64,000 nt of DNA from Thermoplasmata archaeon (GCA_022749815.1 JAKIWV010000002.1:62001-126000); one strand, 5' to 3'; numbered from the stretch's first letter, positions 52,234-62,155 are shown. A program made the numbers and translations. Notes: generated by a model from the sequence alone, not told the origin.

Positions 52234-54855
52234 ATGGTCGAGAGCTCCCCGGTCACCCCTATGATGGAGCAGTACGAGGCGGTCCGGGCACGATATCCCG
52301 GTCACCTCGTGTTGTTCCGAGTGGGGGATTTCTTCGAAACGTACGGGGAGGACGCCAAGCTCCTCTCCCGGGAGCTCGAGCTGGTCCTCACCGCTCGATC
52401 GGCCGATAGCAAGGGCGATCGGATCCCCATGGCCGGGGTTCCTCAGCACGCGATTGAAACCTACCTGGGTCGTCTGGTCCGTCGCGGCTACAAGGTCGCC
52501 CTCTGCGACCAGGTCGAAGACGCTCGTTTCGCCAAGGGACTGGTGCGCCGCGAGGTCACGCGAATCGTCACACCGGGCACTGTGCTCGACGAGAGGATCT
52601 TGCCGGGCCCGGACCACAACTTCCTGGCGGCGGTTTTCCGGCCCCGGCGAGGACCCGGCGGCTTCGCCGCTGTAGACATCACCACCGGGGAGCTGTTCAG
52701 CGGCCCCACGCCCGTGGCCGGCCTGGAGGGATTCGCGGAAGCGCTCACCGCCTTCGACCCGCGGGAGATCCTCGTCGGGGCGGACGAGGGACCCGAAGAG
52801 CTCGAGCGGTGGCTCCACCGCGAGTACCCCCGCGCCCGCATCGAAACACCCCGTCCGTCGACGCCGCCCGACGATCTACCCGAGGCGTTCCGTGGGGAGG
52901 GGGGTTCACCGGGCGAAGTCGCCGCCCGTCTCGCACTCGCGGTCTACCTCCACTCGACCCAGCCGAAGGTCCTCCGGTTCGTCGAGCGCGTGAGCCTCGG
53001 AGGGCCCGCGACCCGCCTCCGCCTCGACGCGAAGAGCCTCCGACATCTCGAGATCTCTCAACCGATGGACCCCGATTCGGTCGGGACCCCGACGTTGCTC
53101 GAGGTCCTCGACGAGACGGTCACCTCCTCGGGACGACGGACCCTCGCGTTCTGGTTGCGGAACCCGCTCGCCGACGTCGCGGCGATCCACCAGCGTCAGG
53201 AGACCGTCGAGAGTCTCCGGGCCCGGGGTCCGTGGCTCCCCGTCCTCCGTGAGGAGCTCCGTCGAGTGCCCGATCTGGCCCGCATCGGGGCGCGCATCGC
53301 CGGACGGCGGGTCCGTCCCTCCGACCTGCTCGGGCTCGCCCAGGGCCTCCGGGCGGCGCGCCGGGTCGCGGACGGACTGAAGGGAGGGAGCCCGCCGACG
53401 CCGATCGACGCCGGGATCGAGGAGCTGAGAGTACTGGAACCTGTCGCAGAACGGCTCGAGCGCGCGATCCAGGATCCCCCTCCGTCCAGCGTGGAGGCAG
53501 GCCGGTTGTTCCGTGCCGGAGCCGACGCCGAGGTGGACCGTCTCTCCGAGACGGAAACGAGCGGCCTCGGCGAGCTCGAGTCGCTCGAACGACGGGAGCG
53601 GGAATCGTCGGGTCTCCGTTCGGTGAAGGTCGGGTACAACCAGGTCTTCGGCTACTACCTCGAGGTCCCGAGGAACCAGAGCGCCCTCGTTCCCCCCCAC
53701 TTCGAACGTCGACAAACCCTCGCCGGTTCCGAGCGCTACACATCGAACGAGCTGCGCGCGCTCGAGGAGCGGATCCTCACTGCCCGCGAAGCCCTCCGAA
53801 GCCGAGAGCTCGAGGTCTGGGAACTGCTCCTGAAGGACCTCGAATCCGTCGTGCCGGCCCTCTACCGGCTCGGGCGTCGGCTCGGGGAGGTCGACGTGTT
53901 GACGACGTTCGCGGCCCAGGCCCAGGAGCGCGGGTACGTACGTCCGCTCGTCGACGACAGCCGGCTTCTCCAGATCCGCGACGGTCGCCACCCGATCCTG
54001 GAGCGGCAGCTTCGGAAGGAGTTCGTCCCCAACGACACCGATCTAGACCCCGACACCGGGCGGCTCGTCTTGCTAACGGGCCCCAACATGTCCGGCAAGT
54101 CGACGTACATGCGGCAGGTGGGGCTGTTGGTCGTGATGGCCCAAGTAGGGGCCTTCGTCCCCGCCCGCTTCGCACGGATCGGCCGGGTGACCGCCCTGTT
54201 CACACGGATGGGGTTCACCGACGCTATCGGTCGAGGGAAGTCGAGCTTCCTTGTCGAGATGAGCGAGGTCGCCGAGATCCTTCGGGACGCAGACGACCGT
54301 AGCTTGGTCCTCCTCGACGAAGTGGGCCGGGGCACGAGCACCTTCGACGGCCTGGCGCTCGCGTGGGCAACTCTCCAGTATCTCCACGACCGGATCCGCT
54401 GCCGGACGATTGTCGCGACGCACTTCCACCAACTCACGAGCTTGGTGGACGGACTGTCGTCGGCCCGGAACGCCCACCTCGCCGTGCTCGAGCATGAAAA
54501 CGAGATCGTCTTCCTGCGCACCCTGGTCCCCGGAAGTACAGACCGAAGCCTCGGGCTGCACGTCGCTCGCGTGGCCGGTGTGCCGCCGGAGGTGTTGGCC
54601 GAGTCCGAACGCCTGCTCAAGCACCTTGAATCCGAAGGAATCGCGCTCCCCGGACCCCGGAACGCCTCCAAGAACCGACCCTCTCGGTACACCCAGGCGA
54701 TTCTCCTGCCGTCCCCGGCCTCGCCCCACTCGGAGTTCGAGCGGGCCCTGGCGGCGCTCGACCTCGATTCGCTGAGCCCGCTCGACGCCCACCGTTGGCT
54801 CGCGGAGTGGCGACGTCGCCTGGAGAGCCGGCCGGTGGGCGAGGCTCCTCCGTGA
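52234..54855 (+). CDS. mutS: DNA mismatch repair protein MutS
   Basis: 873 residues, bacterial MutS1 length. The mismatch-recognition motif F-x-E is present in GDFFET. The ATPase has Walker A GPNMSGKST, the ED..GRGTSTFDGLA signature and the ATHFHQL switch. It recognises mismatches and recruits MutL. The MutS-MutL pair is patchy in archaea and is generally regarded as acquired from bacteria; the codon use and GC here look like the neighbours. The stop overlaps mutL (GTGA). Confidence 0.97.
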   Translation: MVESSPVTPMMEQYEAVRARYPGHLVLFRVGDFFETYGEDAKLLSRELELVLTARSADSKGDRIPMAGVPQHAIETYLGRLVRRGYKVALCDQVEDARFAKGLVRREVTRIVTPGTVLDERILPGPDHNFLAAVFRPRRGPGGFAAVDITTGELFSGPTPVAGLEGFAEALTAFDPREILVGADEGPEELERWLHREYPRARIETPRPSTPPDDLPEAFRGEGGSPGEVAARLALAVYLHSTQPKVLRFVERVSLGGPATRLRLDAKSLRHLEISQPMDPDSVGTPTLLEVLDETVTSSGRRTLAFWLRNPLADVAAIHQRQETVESLRARGPWLPVLREELRRVPDLARIGARIAGRRVRPSDLLGLAQGLRAARRVADGLKGGSPPTPIDAGIEELRVLEPVAERLERAIQDPPPSSVEAGRLFRAGADAEVDRLSETETSGLGELESLERRERESSGLRSVKVGYNQVFGYYLEVPRNQSALVPPHFERRQTLAGSERYTSNELRALEERILTAREALRSRELEVWELLLKDLESVVPALYRLGRRLGEVDVLTTFAAQAQERGYVRPLVDDSRLLQIRDGRHPILERQLRKEFVPNDTDLDPDTGRLVLLTGPNMSGKSTYMRQVGLLVVMAQVGAFVPARFARIGRVTALFTRMGFTDAIGRGKSSFLVEMSEVAEILRDADDRSLVLLDEVGRGTSTFDGLALAWATLQYLHDRIRCRTIVATHFHQLTSLVDGLSSARNAHLAVLEHENEIVFLRTLVPGSTDRSLGLHVARVAGVPPEVLAESERLLKHLESEGIALPGPRNASKNRPSRYTQAILLPSPASPHSEFERALAALDLDSLSPLDAHRWLAEWRRRLESRPVGEAPP

Positions 54856-56618
54856 CGCCGTCCCTTGCGCGGCATCCAGCGATCCGGCGGTTGCCGCCGG
54901 AGGCGATCGAGAAGATCGCGGCCGGGGAGGTCGTCGAAGGGCCGGCCTCCATCGTGAAGGAACTCGTGGAGAACGCGATCGACGCGGGCGCTACCGAGGT
55001 CGAGATTCGCCTCGAAGGGGGAGGGCTCGAGCGGGTCGTGGTGTCCGACGACGGGTGGGGCATCCCCGCCGGCGAGCTGCCTCTCGCCATCGAACGGCAC
55101 GCCACGAGCAAGATCTCGGGGGCCGGGGACCTCGCTCGGGTGTCGAGCCTCGGATTCCGGGGGGAGGCCCTGGCCGCCGTGGCGCAGGTCTCCCGTCTCC
55201 GTATTCTCTCTCGAACGCCGGACGCCGCGAGCGCCCACGGCCTCACCGCAGAGGGAGGGCAGCTGGGGGCACCGTTCGAGGCGGGTCGATCGGTAGGCAC
55301 CACCGTCGACGTTCGAGACCTCTTCTTCAACACTCCCGCGCGACGCAAATTCTCTCGGAGCCCCGCCGCCGAGCAGGTCGAGGTGGTCGCGACCGTCGAA
55401 CGACTGTATCTGGCTCATCCGACCGTGGCGTTCGCCATCGCGGGCGGCCAACAGGAGATCGCTCGGTATCCCCGGGCCGCGAGCCTCGAGGAGGCCGGAG
55501 CCTGGGTCTTCGGGTCCGGCTTCGTCGGAGCCCACTTCTCGGTCCGCTCCGCTCCCCACGACGCCATCCAATTCTCCGGGGTGTTCGCTCGTCCCACGCT
55601 CACCCGGGGAACCTCGGCAGCGGTCTGCATCGTTGTGAACGGCCGCGCCATCATCTCTCGTCCGCTGGCCCAGGCCGTTCGGGCGGCGTACCAGGACTAC
55701 CTGCCGCGCACGCGGTTCCCGGTCGGAGCGGTTCAGTTGAGCCTCGACCCGGCCCGGGTGGACGTTAACGTTCACCCGACGAAGCGCGAGGTGCGCATCC
55801 AAGGGGAACGCGAGGTGGCCGACGCCCTTCGGCGCGGGATCCGTACCGCTCTGGTCGGGGGCCCCCAGGTCGCCGAGATCGGGACTCCGAGGGCGGGGCC
55901 GAAGGGATCGCGGGGGGAGACCGGGTGGGGTGCACCGACGACCCGTCGGCCTCTCACCCCCCCGATGGCGGCCTTGCCGGCGACGCAGACGCGCCTGGAT
56001 GTTGCCGAAGGCACACGTCGGATCGTTGGAACGGCTCGGCACCCGGCGCTCGCGTTGCTCGGCTCGCTCTTCCAACTCTACTGGGTCGCCGAGTCCGACG
56101 GGGACCTGGTCCTCATCGACCAGCACGCGGCGAGCGAGCGGGTGCTCTACGACGAGCTCCGGGCCGCCGGTCGATTGGGTCGGCAGGAGCTCATGGAGCC
56201 TGTCCGGGTTCCGTTGACCGCGCGCCAGCGTTCCGCGCTCTCGGCCCATGCGGAGACGCTCCAGGCTTCCGGATTCACCGTGGAGTCCTTTGGAGGGGAC
56301 CAGTTCCGGGTCCAGAGCGTTCCGTCGTATCGTGGCCATCGGGCCGAGACGGGGAGTCTCCCCGCGCTATTGGACGAGCTCGCGGACGGGGGTCGACCCA
56401 CGGTTCCGGAGGGACTCGCGGAACGGGTCGCCGCCTCGGTGGCTTGCCATGCGGCCGTGCGCGCGGGCGATGAGGTCGGTGCGGAAGAGATCGGCCGGAT
56501 CCTCGAAGCGCTCTATCGGACCGAGACGCCGGCCTACGCGTGTCCCCACGGCCGTCCGGTGCTGATCCGGCTCTCCCGGAGCCGGCTCGACGGTTGGTTC
56601 CTTCGCCGGGCGCCCTAG
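54852..56618 (+). CDS. mutL: DNA mismatch repair protein MutL
   Basis: 588 residues from the GTG overlapping the mutS stop. The GHKL ATPase has VKELVENAIDAG, the DDGWGI box, and KISGAGDL/LGFRGEAL. The C-terminal endonuclease region has DQHAASERVLYDE, with Asp at one position where the consensus has Glu, and the metal-binding CPHGRP motif, so nicking activity is likely. Without MutH in archaea this fits the MutL-nickase pathway. Converges with the glycosyltransferase gene and shares a CTAG (56615-56618). Confidence 0.95.
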   Translation: MTPSLARHPAIRRLPPEAIEKIAAGEVVEGPASIVKELVENAIDAGATEVEIRLEGGGLERVVVSDDGWGIPAGELPLAIERHATSKISGAGDLARVSSLGFRGEALAAVAQVSRLRILSRTPDAASAHGLTAEGGQLGAPFEAGRSVGTTVDVRDLFFNTPARRKFSRSPAAEQVEVVATVERLYLAHPTVAFAIAGGQQEIARYPRAASLEEAGAWVFGSGFVGAHFSVRSAPHDAIQFSGVFARPTLTRGTSAAVCIVVNGRAIISRPLAQAVRAAYQDYLPRTRFPVGAVQLSLDPARVDVNVHPTKREVRIQGEREVADALRRGIRTALVGGPQVAEIGTPRAGPKGSRGETGWGAPTTRRPLTPPMAALPATQTRLDVAEGTRRIVGTARHPALALLGSLFQLYWVAESDGDLVLIDQHAASERVLYDELRAAGRLGRQELMEPVRVPLTARQRSALSAHAETLQASGFTVESFGGDQFRVQSVPSYRGHRAETGSLPALLDELADGGRPTVPEGLAERVAASVACHAAVRAGDEVGAEEIGRILEALYRTETPAYACPHGRPVLIRLSRSRLDGWFLRRAP

Positions 56619-57763
56619 CCCGGGACGTGGCCCGCGAGGGCCTGCTCGAATGCTTCCGCGTTCTTCGCCCCGCTGAACCGGTCGGCGTACTGTCGGCCGG
56701 CATCGCCGATCTTTCGGCGAAGGACCGGGTCCGCGAACAGCTCCGCGAACTCGGCAGCGTAGTCGCCCGGATCGTCGGTGGCGACGGAGCGGAACTCCCG
56801 TTTCGCGTCGGCCCCTTCGATGACCACGCGCTCGGACACCAGCGCCGGGAGGCCGTAGCGCATCGCTTCGGCGACGGTGCACGTCGGCCCGGCCTCCAGG
56901 CTGGGAAAGAGGAACAGGTCGGCCGCCCGGAAGGCGCGGGCCTTCGTGGCGTCGTCGCAGACGCCGAGCGGGATCACGCCCGGATCTTGTTTGGGCGAGC
57001 TGCCGACGACCACAAAGCGGGCGCCGGGGAAGAAGACCCGGGACCGATGGAACGCCTCCAGCGCGATCGCCAATCCCTGACGCTCCGGCCGGCGACCGAC
57101 GAACACTGCCGCCGGCACGTCCATCGGGATCCGCAACGCCATCCGAGCCTGCGCTCTTGTCTCGACGAGGTCGGGTTCAGGAACCGTGGGAGGAAGCACC
57201 GTCACTTTCGCGGAAGGAATCTTGTGATGCTGCGTCAGACGATCTCTCGTCGCGGAGGAGCCGGTCAACACCACGGAGGCCCGTCCGAGGGCGTCGAGTT
57301 CAAGACGCCGAAGGGTCCGTTGGTCGATCCAGCTGCCCAGCCGGTCCACGAGTCCCCGGCTCGCTCCATCGGATCCGGTGGTCGGGACCCGGTCCGAGGG
57401 AACCGAATGAAGGTACATGGCGAGGGAAGGGCTCCGGCCGCGAGGCGACCGCTTGATCGCCCCGGCCCGCTCGTCGGTTCCGAGGAGCAGCTGGGTGTCC
57501 GGCGCGACGCAATCGCCTGCGGCTCGGCCGACCTCGACGGCCTGCTGAACCTGACGACGACGGGACGTTACGATGGGAATCGGAACGCCTTCGACGCCCC
57601 GGTAGGGGGGAGGCACCGTCGGGGTGGCTGTGGCGTACAGTATCCGCACCCGATGGCCTCGGCCGACCAACCCCGCGCCGAGCTCCCAGAGGGATCGGTC
57701 GAGGCCCGAGGTCGTCGGTTCGGGGGGAGGGTTCCCGAGGACGTCGATCCTCCAGGGTGGCAC
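56615..57763 (-). CDS. Glycosyltransferase family 4
   Basis: 382 residues from a GTG. The N-terminal half carries the GT-B acceptor region; the C-terminal half has the nucleotide-sugar site with VFVGRRPERQG, then the E-x7-E motif in SLEAGPTCTVAEAMRYGLP. This retaining family builds polysaccharides, lipid-linked oligosaccharides or teichoic-like polymers. The next gene on the same strand encodes a phosphodiesterase-like enzyme, so the pair may serve the cell envelope. Donor sugar unknown. Confidence 0.88.
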   Translation of the reverse strand: MPPWRIDVLGNPPPEPTTSGLDRSLWELGAGLVGRGHRVRILYATATPTVPPPYRGVEGVPIPIVTSRRRQVQQAVEVGRAAGDCVAPDTQLLLGTDERAGAIKRSPRGRSPSLAMYLHSVPSDRVPTTGSDGASRGLVDRLGSWIDQRTLRRLELDALGRASVVLTGSSATRDRLTQHHKIPSAKVTVLPPTVPEPDLVETRAQARMALRIPMDVPAAVFVGRRPERQGLAIALEAFHRSRVFFPGARFVVVGSSPKQDPGVIPLGVCDDATKARAFRAADLFLFPSLEAGPTCTVAEAMRYGLPALVSERVVIEGADAKREFRSVATDDPGDYAAEFAELFADPVLRRKIGDAGRQYADRFSGAKNAEAFEQALAGHVPG

Positions 57764-57775
57764 CCGTCGCTCCCC

Positions 57776-59260
57776 CTAGGACGTCGAAGTTCCGAGCCAA
57801 GTGCCGAAGGACCGTCCCGACATCGTGGCGGGCGGGGCGATGCCCATCCCTTCCAAGACGGTCGGGGCCACGTCGAGCAAGGAGAACGGCCCGATCCGCG
57901 ACCCGTGCGCCGATCCATTACCGGCGGCGATCAAGATTCCATCCATGCGGTGCACCCCCGACCCGTAGAAGTAGCCCGGTCGATGCGAGAGGAGCGGATC
58001 CGGGTAACTGAAGTCCATCCGGAGGTCCGTCTCCATGTCGTTGACCCGGAGCAGGAGTCCCGGCGCGGCCGGCGAGCGAACCTCTTGATAGATCTCGCGC
58101 GGTTCCAGCACTTCGATGCGGGCGTCCGGGTACGCCTCGAGACGTCGCCGGATCTCCGCGAGAACCGCCAGCTGCTGATCGGGGGTCCGGTCCTTCCGGT
58201 ATCGATTCAGATAGATCCCCTCGGGGACTGGGAAAGAGAACGCCTCGGTCCGGGCCCAGTCGATCTTCGGCGCCATCGCCTCGAAGGTGGCGTCGCCGCC
58301 GATCCAGCGGTCCACGTGCGGCTCCGACTCGTCTCCGCGAAGCCGGTCGGCCAAAGCACTGACGACCCGGCGAGCCAGTCCGAAGTGCTCCGAAGCGAGG
58401 AGGACACGCGACAGCACGCGCCGTCGCCACGGCTCGGCCCCGCGCTTGAGGCGCAGGAAACCCTCCTCGAGGAGCCAGCGATTGGTGAAGAACTCGGCGC
58501 GGGCCGCTCCGTGGCCGTGGTCGGAGATGACCAGGGTCACGGCGGGCTCCCCCTGCGCGCGGAAGGCGTGGTCGATCCGGGCGCACGCCCGGTCGACGGC
58601 CCGCCAGAATTCGAGAAGGTCGGTCGGCATGCGCGACGTAGCCCCCGAGCATTCCACCCAGTGCTGATGCTCGACCCGGTCGGTTTCCCGCAGAAGAACG
58701 AACAGGAAGTCGGGATGGAAAGCGTCCTGCAGAAACTCGGCGGCGGCGGCGCGTTGCAGCACGCTCCGGGTGGCGAGCGACAGCCACTCCGCGCGCTCCG
58801 ATTCCCGGTACGGGGGGAGCTCGGTCACGAGCGGTTCGCCGAGGCCGTGCTCGAGCCGAGTGCGAACGTCGGCGGGGTAGGTCGACGGGTTATCCCCGAA
58901 CATGCCGGGGATCAGATACCCGTTGAGCGGGTAGGCGGAGCGCACCGGGAAGTTGAGCACGCCGACGCGGTGTCCTTGCCGGGAGAGCTGGTCCCAGAGC
59001 GCTTCCGCGGGGCGGTAGCCCTGAACGAGCCGGCTCTTGCCCGGGCCGCCGTCGGGCTCCGTGAAGCCGAAGATGCCCAGGGTTCCGGGGTCGAGCCCGG
59101 TGGCAAAGCAGTACCACGCGGGGATCGTCTTGGAGGGGTAGACCGACATCAAGGGCGCCGACACGCCCCGTTGCATCAACGACCGCAGGAAGGGAAGCTC
59201 GCCCGCCTCCATGAGCGGATTCAGGAGCTCGAAGGTGCCCCCGTCGAGACCGAGCACCAA
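57776..59260 (-). CDS. Alkaline-phosphatase-superfamily phosphodiesterase/pyrophosphatase
   Basis: About 494 residues from the TTG at 59260. LVLGLDGGTFELL opens the fold with its metal-binding Asp; VYPSKTIPAWYCFATGL carries the nucleophile Thr/Ser, and VISDHGHG holds the later Asp-His metal ligands. The superfamily includes nucleotide pyrophosphatases and phosphotransferases acting on cell-surface lipids. The frame extends to an ATG at 59356, but a TATA-like element lies inside that stretch, which is also low-complexity, so the shorter start is preferred. No signal peptide is evident. Confidence 0.82.
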   Translation of the reverse strand: MVLGLDGGTFELLNPLMEAGELPFLRSLMQRGVSAPLMSVYPSKTIPAWYCFATGLDPGTLGIFGFTEPDGGPGKSRLVQGYRPAEALWDQLSRQGHRVGVLNFPVRSAYPLNGYLIPGMFGDNPSTYPADVRTRLEHGLGEPLVTELPPYRESERAEWLSLATRSVLQRAAAAEFLQDAFHPDFLFVLLRETDRVEHQHWVECSGATSRMPTDLLEFWRAVDRACARIDHAFRAQGEPAVTLVISDHGHGAARAEFFTNRWLLEEGFLRLKRGAEPWRRRVLSRVLLASEHFGLARRVVSALADRLRGDESEPHVDRWIGGDATFEAMAPKIDWARTEAFSFPVPEGIYLNRYRKDRTPDQQLAVLAEIRRRLEAYPDARIEVLEPREIYQEVRSPAAPGLLLRVNDMETDLRMDFSYPDPLLSHRPGYFYGSGVHRMDGILIAAGNGSAHGSRIGPFSLLDVAPTVLEGMGIAPPATMSGRSFGTWLGTSTS

Positions 59261-59338
59261 GAACCGGTGAGCAGTAGCCGTTTTCTCTCCCCCCCCAACA
59301 GTGCTGGGCGGTTGGGTAGAAGAAGAGCTTGGACCCCC

Positions 59339-59348
59339 TCTTAAAGCC
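59339..59348 (-). promoter_or_regulatory. TATA box for the phosphodiesterase gene
   Basis: On the - strand this reads CGGCTTTAAG. Transcription would begin near 59318, between the first ATG in frame (59356) and the TTG at 59260, arguing against the longer start. Confidence 0.5.
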
Positions 59349-59392
59349 GTGTGCATCGCCGGGCCCTGCTCCCGAGACGATGGCGGCCGCGT

Positions 59393-61297
59393 CTAGGTCA
59401 GACGCACGGCGTCGAGGTTGAACGGAACGCGGCTCTCGAGGTTGAAGCGCTTGTGGAGACTCGACGCGAGGTCGAGCGTCTTCGATTCTTCCCCGTGGTT
59501 CAGGATGATCCTCTGCGGCCGGGGGTCGAGGCTCGCCACGTAGTTCATCAGCTGAACCCGGTCGGAATGCCCCGAGAAACCCTCGATGGTGGCGACCTCA
59601 AGCCGCACCGGCGTGCTGTACTGTCGTCCGTTATCGAAGAGTTGAGCCTCGTTCATTCCGCGTTGGAGCCGGCGACCGAACGTGCCGTCCGCCTGGTAAC
59701 CGACGATGACGATGCCGTGCTTCTCGTCGGCGGCCCAGGCCCGGAAATACTCCATGACCGGACCCCCGCTCATCATGCCGGACGTGGCGAGGACGATGCA
59801 CGGGTCTTTCTCGTCTAGGATCCCCATCCGCATCTGCGACGAGTCAACGCGGTGGAAGATGTCCGACAGGAAGGGATTGTCTCCCTGCTGGAAGATCTGG
59901 GTCCGCAGCTGGCTGTTGAGAAACTCGGGATAGGCGGTGTGGATCGCGGTGGCTTCGAAGATCATCCCGTCCAAGTACACCGGCACGCGCGGGATCTTGC
60001 CCTCGCGCATCCGCTCCTCCAGCACGAGCATCACTTCCTGGGAGCGGCCCACGGCGAAGACCGGAACGATCAGCTTCCCCTTCCGCTCGAGGACTTTGCT
60101 CACGAAGCCAGCGAACTCGTCCGACGCTTGCTGGCGGCTGGGCTGGATGTCCCGGTAGCCTCCATACGTCGATTCGAGGACCAGCGTCTCCAGTCGGGGG
60201 AACCGATTGACGGCCGGATTGAACAGCCAACTCCGTTCGAACTTGATATCGCCCGAGTAGGCGAGGTTGTGGTCTCCGTCCCCGATGTGGAAGTGGCAGA
60301 TCGAAGAGCCCAGGATGTGGCCGGCGTTGTGGAGCGTGAGTCGGAGATCCGGCGTGATGTCCGTCGTCTCTCCCCAGCGCAGCGGGATCGTGCGCGTGAC
60401 CATGTCGCGAACGTGCGAGGAATCGTAGATCTTCTGGCGGGCTTCCTGGCTCGTGACCTTGATCGCATCGAGCAACATGAGGGTCATCATGTCTCGGGAC
60501 GGCGCCGTCGTGTAGATCGGCCCCTGGTATCCGTACTTCAGAAGGACCGGAACCAGCCCGCAATGGTCGAGGTGAGAATGGGTGATGACGACGGCGTCCA
60601 GCGAGTCGAGCGGTAGCAGTTCCGGCGCGTTGAGGAAGGGCGTCCGGTCGGAGCCGGGGTCGATGCCGCAGTCGATCAATACCTTCGAGTTCTGGGTCGA
60701 GAGCAACGACGCGCTCCGGCCGACCTCCCGATAGCCCCCGAGCGAGCTGTTCCGGGCCCAGATCTTCTCGTCGAGGCGATCTCGTGCGATGCGGGTACCG
60801 ACCTTTTTCAGGAACGTTCGGCGCTGGTCGAAATGGTTCCGGAGGTGGACGCGCACCTCCTCCACCGTCTTCGAGGGGATCGGAGGGGTGCGGACGACGG
60901 TCGGTACCCAGCCGATCCGGCGCTTGAGCTCGGTGAGGACGGAGCCCTGACGGCCGATCGCCGCTCCGGGGTTCGCCGCTTCGATCGTTACTTCGCCGGT
61001 CTCAGGCTCGAAGTAGAGCGCCGTGATCTCCGCCTCGGGCGGGATCAGCTCGCGAATTGCCGTCTCGGCCTCCTTGGGGTCCATGAGCGAGGCCGGGTCG
61101 GAGCGGACGAGGACCCTTCGGCGAAGGCGTTGGGCGACTTGCCGGAGCAGTTCGCCCCCCGAGAGGAACGCGTCGAGCTGCTTCGTGTACAGCACGATGT
61201 GCGGTCCCTCGAGTTCGATATCGGTCACCTCGATATTCTCGGGGAGCACTTCGTGTAGCACTTCTTTCGTTTGCTGTAGTAGACTATCGGTACTCAT
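59393..61297 (-). CDS. KH-domain beta-CASP ribonuclease, aCPSF1/FttA transcription-termination factor
   Basis: 634 residues, the conserved archaeal size. Two KH domains (about 1-140) precede the metallo-beta-lactamase domain with THSHLDHCG near residue 235 and the YSGDIK Asp, then the beta-CASP insertion and the final HxDR-like and NHGEE motifs. In other archaea this protein cuts nascent RNA downstream of genes and ends transcription. The 62-base gap to psmB has no clear TATA box, so it may be co-transcribed with it. Confidence 0.97.
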   Translation of the reverse strand: MSTDSLLQQTKEVLHEVLPENIEVTDIELEGPHIVLYTKQLDAFLSGGELLRQVAQRLRRRVLVRSDPASLMDPKEAETAIRELIPPEAEITALYFEPETGEVTIEAANPGAAIGRQGSVLTELKRRIGWVPTVVRTPPIPSKTVEEVRVHLRNHFDQRRTFLKKVGTRIARDRLDEKIWARNSSLGGYREVGRSASLLSTQNSKVLIDCGIDPGSDRTPFLNAPELLPLDSLDAVVITHSHLDHCGLVPVLLKYGYQGPIYTTAPSRDMMTLMLLDAIKVTSQEARQKIYDSSHVRDMVTRTIPLRWGETTDITPDLRLTLHNAGHILGSSICHFHIGDGDHNLAYSGDIKFERSWLFNPAVNRFPRLETLVLESTYGGYRDIQPSRQQASDEFAGFVSKVLERKGKLIVPVFAVGRSQEVMLVLEERMREGKIPRVPVYLDGMIFEATAIHTAYPEFLNSQLRTQIFQQGDNPFLSDIFHRVDSSQMRMGILDEKDPCIVLATSGMMSGGPVMEYFRAWAADEKHGIVIVGYQADGTFGRRLQRGMNEAQLFDNGRQYSTPVRLEVATIEGFSGHSDRVQLMNYVASLDPRPQRIILNHGEESKTLDLASSLHKRFNLESRVPFNLDAVRLT

Positions 61298-61359
61298 ACG
61301 ATGACGGAAGAGGTTGGCCGAAAGGGGTTCACCGGTCCGGGAATCCCCGGAGGATTCCG

Positions 61360-62031
61360 CTAGGGAAGGACCGGCGGTAGGGGGATCTTGAGTGCCTTCA
61401 GGCGTTTATTGATTTCGTCCTCGGAGAATTCGCGGTATTCCTTGGACGTGATCGTGTGGATCAGGTATCCATCACCGGACGCGGAATCTCGCTTCATGGC
61501 GACCGTGAGGCCGCGCAGCGCGAGATCGACGCCGTCCGAGAGGGTCATGTCGCGGGAGTAGCCCTCTTCCAGCAGGCCGTACGCAAAGGTAGACCCACTG
61601 CCGACGGAGACGTATCGGTCCTCGATCGAGCCGCCGGCGGGGTCGACGGAGAACACGTGGCCCCCCTTCGTATCAACGCCGCCCATCAGGAGCCAAGCGT
61701 AGTAGGGAAACATGCGGTTGCCGCTGAGGATGTTCGAGAGGAGGGTGGCGGCGCCCTCGACGCTCAAGGGCGCGCTTCGACGAAGCCGGTACAGGGAGAC
61801 CTCCGCCCGGAGATACCGGGCGAGGACTTGGGCGTCTCCCACCAAGCCCGCGATCGTGATGCCGATGTTGTTGTCGATCTTGAACACTTTCTGAGTCTGC
61901 TTCGCGGCGATCATGCTGCCGGCCGTCGCCCGGCGCTCGGTGCCGAGCACGACGCCGTCTTTGCAGACGGCGGCGATCGTTGTGGTGCCTTTCAGTAGCC
62001 GCTCTTGATCGGCGATTTCGATGCGTTGCAT
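61360..62031 (-). CDS. psmB: Proteasome beta subunit (20S core)
   Basis: 223 residues from the ATG at 62031. A 15-residue propeptide ends in Gly; mature Thr1 begins TTTIAAV, with Glu17 and Lys33 in the expected places and SGNRMFP-type and GSG motifs intact, so it is catalytically complete. The longer open frame runs past a strong TATA box at 62081-62090 and is not used. It forms the proteolytic rings that PAN and VAT feed. The alpha subunit is not in this window. Confidence 0.96.
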   Translation of the reverse strand: MQRIEIADQERLLKGTTTIAAVCKDGVVLGTERRATAGSMIAAKQTQKVFKIDNNIGITIAGLVGDAQVLARYLRAEVSLYRLRRSAPLSVEGAATLLSNILSGNRMFPYYAWLLMGGVDTKGGHVFSVDPAGGSIEDRYVSVGSGSTFAYGLLEEGYSRDMTLSDGVDLALRGLTVAMKRDSASGDGYLIHTITSKEYREFSEDEINKRLKALKIPLPPVLP

Positions 62032-62080
62032 GGAGCCTTCCAATAGTCGATGGGAAAACCGGTCGAGGGGACCGGGGGTC

Positions 62081-62090
62081 GGTATATAAG
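62081..62090 (-). promoter_or_regulatory. TATA box for psmB
   Basis: On the - strand this reads CTTATATACC, about 55 bases before the ATG; the leader of about 29 bases contains GGAAGG close to the start codon. Confidence 0.6.
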
Positions 62091-62155
62091 CGCTCGCGGA
62101 TGCGAAGTCCATCGCGCGCCGGAAGCACGCATCTAGCGCGCCTCCTTGCGCAGTC

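Noticed and set aside
56540-59344. Long + strand open frame opposite the glycosyltransferase and phosphodiesterase genes
   Set aside because: Antisense shadow; the - strand frames carry clear GT4 and phosphatase motifs, this one has none.
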